Of a DNA stretch of 64,000 bases, positions 57,503 to 64,000 are shown piece by piece. The position numbers were made by a program, and so were the translations under genes. Source of the DNA: Gremmenia infestans. Lineage: Eukaryota > Ascomycota > Leotiomycetes > Helotiales > Hamatocanthoscyphaceae. The notes beneath the pieces are model-generated. The model was not told the origin of the DNA. It searched no databases and saw only the letters and a list, made by a program, of their open reading frames with translations. Each line of letters starts with the position of its first letter. Within the stretch, counting starts at the first letter, position 1. Location of the stretch: contig JAFEVB010000001.1 in the NCBI GenBank assembly GCA_032629725.1, positions 1,664,731-1,728,730 on the forward strand, given 5' to 3'.

Positions 57503-59420
57503 TTACGCGCTAATGTATAAAGGCCCCAAGATCGTCACCGGCTCCCTCAGCCCATGTATACGCTCGGCTCCATTCTCTACAAAGTCGAACGGCAACACCT
57601 CCTCGCTTAACAACTGGCCAAATACTACTCTATCGGTACGCTGTCCTTGTTGAAATGCCATGCGTTCGTACCGAACAAGCTCTTTGCATGCCTCCCTGAT
57701 CCTTTTAAGTGGCTCGTGGGATGTATGCAGTACCATTTCCTCTACATACAGCAGCGCCATGTCCGCTAGACATCTATCAAGTTCTAAACTCCCATGGTTT
57801 GGCTGGCACATGTTGTTCGCGGTTAGACATACCAAACCCGATACATGTGCGCACGCAGTCATCCTGTGAAACGGTCTCGTCAGCTCCAGTTTGAAAATAC
57901 AGAGAGCTTGAAAACACTGTACTTACCAGACGAACGCGGCATCCTTCCCCTCCATGCTCATGGACAATTTCATGAACTCTCGCGATTCGTTCACGAGTGT
58001 TTCCCAACCTTCTGGAAGGGGGGCTATCAGTGGTACTGGCATGGCCGCGTTTCCGTTGGCAGCCCTACACCCATAGTCTTGCAACTTTTCCATCCAACGT
58101 GCGTCCCAAGAGTGAGCCAGACTCACCAGGCTCAGGCATGACAGACGAGTACCGTACAATATCCCGAAGTATCTTAACATGCCAGGGGAGCAAGCTTGTG
58201 ATAAAGCATTAGGACTGAAAGACTGCGGCACATGAGATGCCCAGTCGTCCAACATCTGACGAATCTGTTTCATATTATCGGCCCTAGTTTCAGGTCTCGT
58301 TTGCGCTCGTACCGAATACAGGCAGTCGTAAAGGCTTCCTTGGATACGGGCCAACTGCACTCGAGCGCGGAAGAAGTTGAACCTAAAACGACCATCCGCA
58401 CTAACAACAAATCCTGCCTCATCTTCGTCAGGCTGTTCCGGCGGCAAATCTAGATCAATGTCGATGTCTTGTTGGAGGGGTGCTTGTTTGATTCGCATAC
58501 TGATATCCCTATCAAGAATATAGATTATCCAAAATACACGGTTCCGCTGCAGCGAATCTACAGCATCTAGATGCTCAGAGCTTCTGCGACTTTGAATTCT
58601 AAGTGAGTGTGCTAGGCGTAGAGCAGTAGCCACCAGCATCGTAGGTGGTCCCATATCTTGGGCCCCTTGATATAGCATGACTAACCCAGCTAGCACCTGA
58701 ACGTTGATAAGGCTCACATCGCGCATCGTTACCTCAGTCAATACTGACTGTGCCTTGTTGAGATATTCGCCGGTGGTTTTGGTAGAGAACATATCTATTG
58801 GATTGCTTCCGCGATAAGCAAGCGCAAGGACCACGTTGATTGCAGCCCAAGATGCGCAGTCTCTCTGATCTGGATACCGATACCAATTGTGTATGACCTT
58901 AAGCAATGTCCCCGAATGAAAGAGTGGAAGGACAGAATTGAAAGTTGTTAGATATTTCTCAACAGCTGGCAAGACCTCCGGTAGTGGTGGCAATTCCATC
59001 GACGGATGGTGGCGTGTCTCGAAGAAGCCAGCCTCGTCTCCAGGAAGGTTTTGTACCAGTGATGAGGAGATAGGACAGACGCTTAGGTCAGGCACGAGGC
59101 CTTCAAGCTTGCTGATATTCTGCAGAGCCTGGCTAAGGCGAGTCTCGAGATGCTCGAGACGAGATTTCAAATTACTCTCTCCTTTGCTGGAGCCCTGCTT
59201 CCGCGCTGATGTTTTCCGACTAGCAGCTGTATGAGTGCATTCCCACTTGTATATCACGCAGTGAGAACAAATAGGTTTCTCCCCATCGCATTTAATTCTT
59301 TTGTTATAGCAGAGGTCGCACGCCTAATTACGAATTCTGTCAGCGTCGAAAACCTAACAGGTAGAGAGTATACGAAAATTAAGATCAATATACTTTTCTA
59401 GAAGCACTTTGTTGCACCAT
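57503..59420 (-). CDS. Zn2Cys6 transcription factor, likely local regulator
   Basis: Three exons (59420-59394, 59323-57927, 57863-57503) with introns of 70 and 63 nt encode 594 residues. The tiny first exon (MVQQSASRK) joins the zinc cluster: C11, C14, C21, C28, C31 and C38 in exact CX2CX6CX6CX2CX6C spacing. A basic linker and a coiled-coil dimerisation helix follow (LKSRLEHLETRLSQALQNIS, near 65-85). The fungal_TF_MHR domain (PF04082-like) runs from about residue 130 (YLTTFNSVLPLFHSGTL) and includes LATALRLAHSLR-type and RVFWIIYILDRDISMR motifs. A TTCCGCGGAA palindrome lies 125 bases before its start and three more lie in the SDR promoter, suggesting autoregulation plus SDR control (inference). 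Confidence 0.9.
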
Positions 59421-59544
59421 AATAACTTAAAGCTTAGGGTGTTCGTAATAGTAATAGTAGTAAGAATAGTTTATCTATAAAATAGGATTTTTTCCCTTAA
59501 GAGATAGAATTTTATATATAAGAGACTCTGGTTTTACGATCTGG

Positions 59545-59554
59545 TTCCGCGGAA
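59545..59554. promoter_or_regulatory. TTCCGCGGAA palindrome 4
   Basis: An exact copy 125 bases upstream of the regulator start codon, extended to ggttccgcggaacc. It survives as a GC island within AT-rich DNA. Confidence 0.6.
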
Positions 59555-60136
59555 CCTAAGCTGACAAATATAAACATTCGGACTTTGAGGAACTATATCG
59601 GAGATAAGATAATAGAAATTATAAAGGTAAGTGTCGGGATAGGTATTTATATATATTATTATATAACCTTAGCGTTAATAACTAAGCTATATAGAAGTAT
59701 AACTTTCTTCGCTTTATTATTATACTTAAACTTAGATACTTAGAAATGCAATTAGATACTATCGTATATAATATAGATTACTAAGCTAGCAAAGTGCACT
59801 ATATAATACTAATAGTAAGAGCTATTTCTAATATAATCTTAAAACTAATATTATTAAATTTTAGATATTATCTAGAATATAGAATCTATATAAATTTTTT
59901 TATTATAAAAAGATAATATAACTACGGACTTTAGGCTAGGATCTAACTTATAGTTTTATTATTATATAAATATATATATTAAAATAAACTATATAAAAAA
60001 GTATATTATAGAATAGATAATTATCTAAATTTAGTAAAATGCCTAATTTTATAAGATATAGTATAGTACTAGCTATATACTCTACTTTATATAATATTCT
60101 ATTTAGTTCTTATTATATTTATTATAAAGAGACTAA

Positions 60137-60317
60137 ACTTAAAATATATAAAGCTATAGAAGCTAAAAGCTAAAGAGGTTAGTAGAAGTAAGTATATTTG
60201 CAACTAAAGTATAGTATAAAGCACTAAGCGAAGCGCGCAGCTCTATATATATAGGTTTATATTATATGCCTAGTTACTTAACTAATATTCTTTTATCCGA
60301 AATCTAGCGTTTTATCT
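60137..60317 (+). repeat. C-to-T/G-to-A mutated copy of 46110-46290
   Basis: 181 bases align to 46110-46290 with no gap. Every difference I aligned is C to T or G to A in the telomeric copy. Several CpG sites (for example aagcgaagcgcgcagc) are preserved. The match fades exactly where the ABM start codon lies in the other copy. Confidence 0.88.
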
Positions 60318-60742
60318 CTACTATATTTATTTTTCTCTCTATAGCTTCTTAATCTTAAGAAATAACCAAATTATAAAGTATCGCTTTATAATAGTATACT
60401 AGCATATTTGTTTATATAGCTAATAGGCCTTTAGCGCGTAGCTTCTAGCACTTATTATATATAGTATTAATAGCGCTTTTTTATAAATGTTTAACTTTTA
60501 ATTTAATATTATCGCTTAGTATATATAAATAGCAACTATTATACCTAATATAGATGCTAGTTTAGTTAATTTAAGAGAAAAAGAAGGTTTAGATACTATG
60601 TTCGCCTTTAGCTTAGGCTTTTAGGAATTTGGTATTATCTTTCTCTAATGCTATACTTGGCTCTTTTATAGTAATTACTAGTTTATAAAAGGACTAAACC
60701 TGAAATATATAAAGCTATAGAAGCTAAAAGCTAGAAAGGTTA

Positions 60743-63700
60743 GTATTACGAACGTAATATATGACCAAGGGACCTTAGGCTTAATGTCTAACTCTAGACG
60801 TAGAAGAACCCTTGGTAGGAACAGATTTTCCTTATATAAGCAAGAGACGTTTTTCTAGTATATTAGTTACATGACGGACCAAGGAGGACCGTAGGGATCC
60901 TCACGGCCCGTCAGGATCTATCGGGATCCAAAGGCATAAGGTTCTATATAAGACTAGGTTATTACCTATTAGATAGGAGCTTTATGCTTAACTTAAATAG
61001 TATTTCCTAATATACGCTTATTACTTTATACTTTATAATAAGCTATACTCTTAAGTATAGCAACTAGTAATCCATCAATAGATACCAACATCAACCTAAT
61101 AATAATCTAGGTCCAGGGACCTACTTAAGTCATAAGACTTACCCTAGCACTATATAGGCTAGGCGATTATTACACTTTAAGTACTAGTCTCTCTATCAAC
61201 GGAATAATATTATCTACCAGATCTACTAAGGGGAAGGACACCCTAACTCTAATACTAACTCCAGCTTCTACGCCAGCACTAGCCTAGACCTTTATAGTAT
61301 AGGAATAAACTGCGATTATTAAGACACCTAATATATTCCACGGGGATAGAGGCAAATTAGATAACTTCCTAACTTTAATAGATATATATATTCTATTTAA
61401 CTAATACTTATTTGAAACTAAGACAGTAAAGGTTATCTATATAATTAGTTACCTTTAGGGCGTAGCCTTTAACTAGGTTAAGACCTATATTAACGACTTT
61501 ATAGCAAATAAGACCAGTTAAGGATAAGTTATAACCAGAGTAAGAACCTTAACTTAGACTATATTTATAAGCTATAAGGCATTTAAGAAAAACATCCGAT
61601 AAGTCTTTAGCGACCTTAAATAGTAAAGTACGGCTAAATAGGAGCTATAATAACTAAGGTAGAACAAGTTAGCCTCTAAGTACACGGCTAGGTTCTAGTA
61701 GTATTTAGATATGGTAGGATAGGGCAATCGCGCCCTAACTAGCTAGTACTACGTAGGACTAAAGGACTTTATTAAGGACGAGCTAACTAGAATAGACTAA
61801 CTAAATAGTCTCGCCGAAATAATTAAGGAAGCGGTTAAGATTAATAACCAATTCTTTAAGAGGTCCTTTAAATAGAAGGGGACCTATAACTTTAGTAAAC
61901 AATTAGGGAAGATAGGATTAATAGCAAGGAAGGACTAGGGGGATCTAATAGAAATTAACGCCGCTTACTAGAAGCTAAGCCTACTCTCTAAGGGAAAAAT
62001 AGGACGAGCAATATTAGAAGGGACTTTATTTTAAGTGTGGATTGCCTAGACACTTAGCATCCTCTTATAGGCAGAAGAAGGGGAAAGGACCCTAAAAGAA
62101 ACGAAACGTAAGCGCGGCTATATAAACCTTAGGTGCAGCATTACGACTAGACCCTAAGGGGTAGGAGTATAGCATGCAACTACCTAAATATAAAAGCCAG
62201 GAAATAAATGCAGAAGAAAAGGCAAGCCTATCTTAGGATCCTATAGACTAGCTACCTAATATAGATAAAGAATAGATTATGGCTAGTAATAAGCTTTCTA
62301 TAGAAAACTGGTAGGAACCTAAAGAGGGGGATAAACCGGCCTTTAAAGGGGACTTCCAGCTAGGAATAGAGAAACTAGAAGAAGGCATATACTATATAGT
62401 TATATACCAAGATATATAACAAGTTATCTTTAGGGCACCTTAACGGCCTAGGATCGTTAAAGGTATCCCTAAAGAGGAGATGCTAAGGCTAAGCTTAATT
62501 ATAGAGCTAGGAGACGTCTAGGAGATTACTAGCGAAGGGTTAGGCAAACGCATTTAGAGGAAAACAACTTTTCCTCTATTTCCTATAAACCTAACGATTT
62601 TCGCCTAGTAATATATTAGTAATAAAGTATAAAGCACGTTTGCGCTAAACACCTTATACTAACTAATAAGGTAGAAAAGCAGTTACCGACTATAGGAAAA
62701 CCAATTTATAGGATACGAGGTCCTAGAAGAAAGACGACCAGGAAAGCAAGTGGCGGCTATAGGGGGCTAAAACCATATAATACTAAACGCCTATACTAGA
62801 GGAAAGGAGCTACGGGTTATGCTTAACTCTAGTGCGCAGGGGAACTTCATCTTGCTAGAAGCTGTAAAGAGGCTTAATATACTAGTATAAGAGAAGAAGG
62901 AACCCTACCCACTTACTATTATTAATAGGATAGCGATTAAAATAAATAAAGGGATAGTTAAGTATAAGACCATACCTATACAGGTAACTATTAGAGGTTA
63001 CTAGGAGGAAATCAGCCTAGATGTAATCCGTATCGGAGATAATCAGGCCATTTTCGGTGTTTCTTAGATTAGATAATATAATCTAGAAATTAACTAGAAA
63101 ACTTATAAGGTAAAGTTTACCTGATACAGCTATGTATTAAAATAACTACATAGCCATAGAGAGGTTAGCGCTACCTCCTATAACACGCTAGGGCATACAA
63201 CCCGAGGCCCTCCACCAGATAATATAAAGGTTAAAAAAAAGATACCGGTATAGTATAAGAAGTTTAAATAGATGTTTAATAACCTATAAGGTAAGAAGGC
63301 CTTACCTAAACATTAACTATAGGACTATAAGATACTACTTAAGGAAGGATGCAAACCTTCTTAGGAACTACTTCGCTGGTATAGTAAAGAAGAGATAAGA
63401 CTATAGAGGGAGTATATTAATAAGGCGTTATCTAAGGGATGAATAAGGGAGTTGCACTCCTTATTAGGAGCGCTAATACTATTTGCAAAGAAGAAAGACG
63501 GACTGGATTAATTTTATGTCGACTACTAAAAGTTAAATAAGATAACTATAAAAAATTAATACCTACTACTATAGGCAGACATATGCAAGACCGTCTAAGA
63601 AAGGCGGTGATCTTTATATAACTAGATATAAGGGACGTATATTACCTAATCCGCATTGCAAAGGGCAAGGAATAGAAAACGGCATTTCGAACCAGATTTA

Positions 63701-63905
63701 GTTACTATAAGTACTAGGTTATACTATTTAGGCTAACTAACGCCCTAGTAACCTATTAAGAAGTTAACTACGACGCGTTAAGGGCTTTCTTAGACAGGTT
63801 CTATATATATTACCTTAATAACATACTAGTATATTCAGACAACAGGAATAGCATATAGGATACGTGATATAGGTCTTAGAAGCACTTGCGGCAAAGGGAT
63901 TCCGC
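60743..63905 (+). mobile_element. RIP-inactivated Ty3/gypsy LTR retrotransposon, truncated by the telomere
   Basis: A leader/LTR-like segment begins tattacgaacgtaat (about 60743) and ends near 61180. Downstream, interrupted reading frames show a Gag-like region (about 61320-61900), a zinc-knuckle remnant at 62028-62071 with its outer cysteine codons changed, and a protease remnant at about 62817-62850. A reverse-transcriptase remnant runs from 63500 to 63850 (readable pieces: FYVDY, KLNKITIKN, KTAFRTRF, YLNNILVYSD). The active-site YxDD box reads YLNN at 63811-63822, a double G-to-A change. Many CAG/CAA codons are now TAG/TAA. RNase H, integrase and the 3' LTR are absent because telomere repeats replace them. 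It is non-functional. The order Gag-PR-RT supports Ty3/gypsy. Confidence 0.85.
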
Positions 63906-64000
63906 TTAGGGTTAGGGTTAGGGTTAGGGTTAGGGTTAGGGTTAGGGTTAGGGTTAGGGTTAGGGTTAGGGTTAGGGTTAGGGTTAGGGTTAGGGTTAGG
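63906..64000 (+). repeat. Telomere, (TTAGGG)n
   Basis: Almost sixteen uninterrupted TTAGGG units run to the last base, in the 3'-end orientation expected of a right chromosome end. They start directly after ...gggattccgc of the gypsy remnant, with no other subtelomeric repeat between. Confidence 0.98.

Larger units (their letters stand above)
59421..60742. repeat. AT-rich, RIP-like degraded subtelomeric DNA
   Basis: Apart from the palindrome near 59550, this is very AT-rich, full of tag, cta and tata, with stops in every frame. It contains the mutated 181-bp copy at 60137-60317. A related shorter fragment at about 60688-60742 abuts the retrotransposon. Composition fits repeat-induced point mutation of former repeats. 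Confidence 0.75.

Noticed and set aside
1..64000. CRISPR arrays, bacterial operon signals, riboswitches
   Set aside because: This is a eukaryotic fungal chromosome. No regularly spaced repeat array was seen; all tandem repeats are short microsatellites or telomere.

Overview
This window is the end of a linear chromosome from a filamentous ascomycete (Pezizomycotina; the small cysteine proteins and gene content suggest Leotiomycetes, but this is a guess). The evidence is short 45-140 nt GT-AG introns, fungus-specific families (Zn2Cys6 regulators, a WOPR regulator, a bifunctional-type Tps2), a terminal run of TTAGGG repeats reaching base 64000, and C-to-T/G-to-A mutated repeats next to the telomere that carry the mark of repeat-induced point mutation (RIP).

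Layout. 0.9-13 kb is a gene-dense core: a Zn2Cys6 regulator, an uncharacterised proline-rich protein, the 3'-end processing subunit Cft2/CPSF100, and the COPII coat protein Sec24 read divergently from Cft2. 13.4-22.8 kb is almost gene-free, with an AT-rich block at about 14.7-16.2 kb and many simple repeats. It ends at a WOPR-domain (Gti1/Pac2) regulator (22.8-24.3 kb) with a long pyrimidine-rich leader. 24.3-27.3 kb is another gene-free stretch with tetranucleotide microsatellites. 27-37 kb holds a mitochondrial asparaginyl-tRNA synthetase, a microbial-type PARG homologue with a GC-AG intron, several small cysteine-containing proteins, an aldo-keto reductase and a SIMPL-domain protein. 37.5-53 kb holds a large disordered protein, Sys1 and Coa6 (divergent), an alpha/beta-hydrolase fused to a ZZ zinc finger, an ABM-type protein, a secreted ferritin-like LsdA/Rds1 protein, and trehalose-6-phosphate phosphatase Tps2.

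The last 10 kb is subtelomeric: a D-threonine-aldolase-like enzyme, a short-chain dehydrogenase (SDR) and a Zn2Cys6 regulator, all on the minus strand. Four exact TTCCGCGGAA palindromes lie in the SDR and regulator promoters and were not seen elsewhere. They suggest a small self-contained regulatory module, which is an inference. Beyond it lie AT-rich RIP-degraded DNA, a RIP-killed Ty3/gypsy element cut off by the telomere, and the telomere.

Exon boundaries were worked out by hand from splice signals and reading-frame continuity. No homology search was run, so family names rest on motif recognition.
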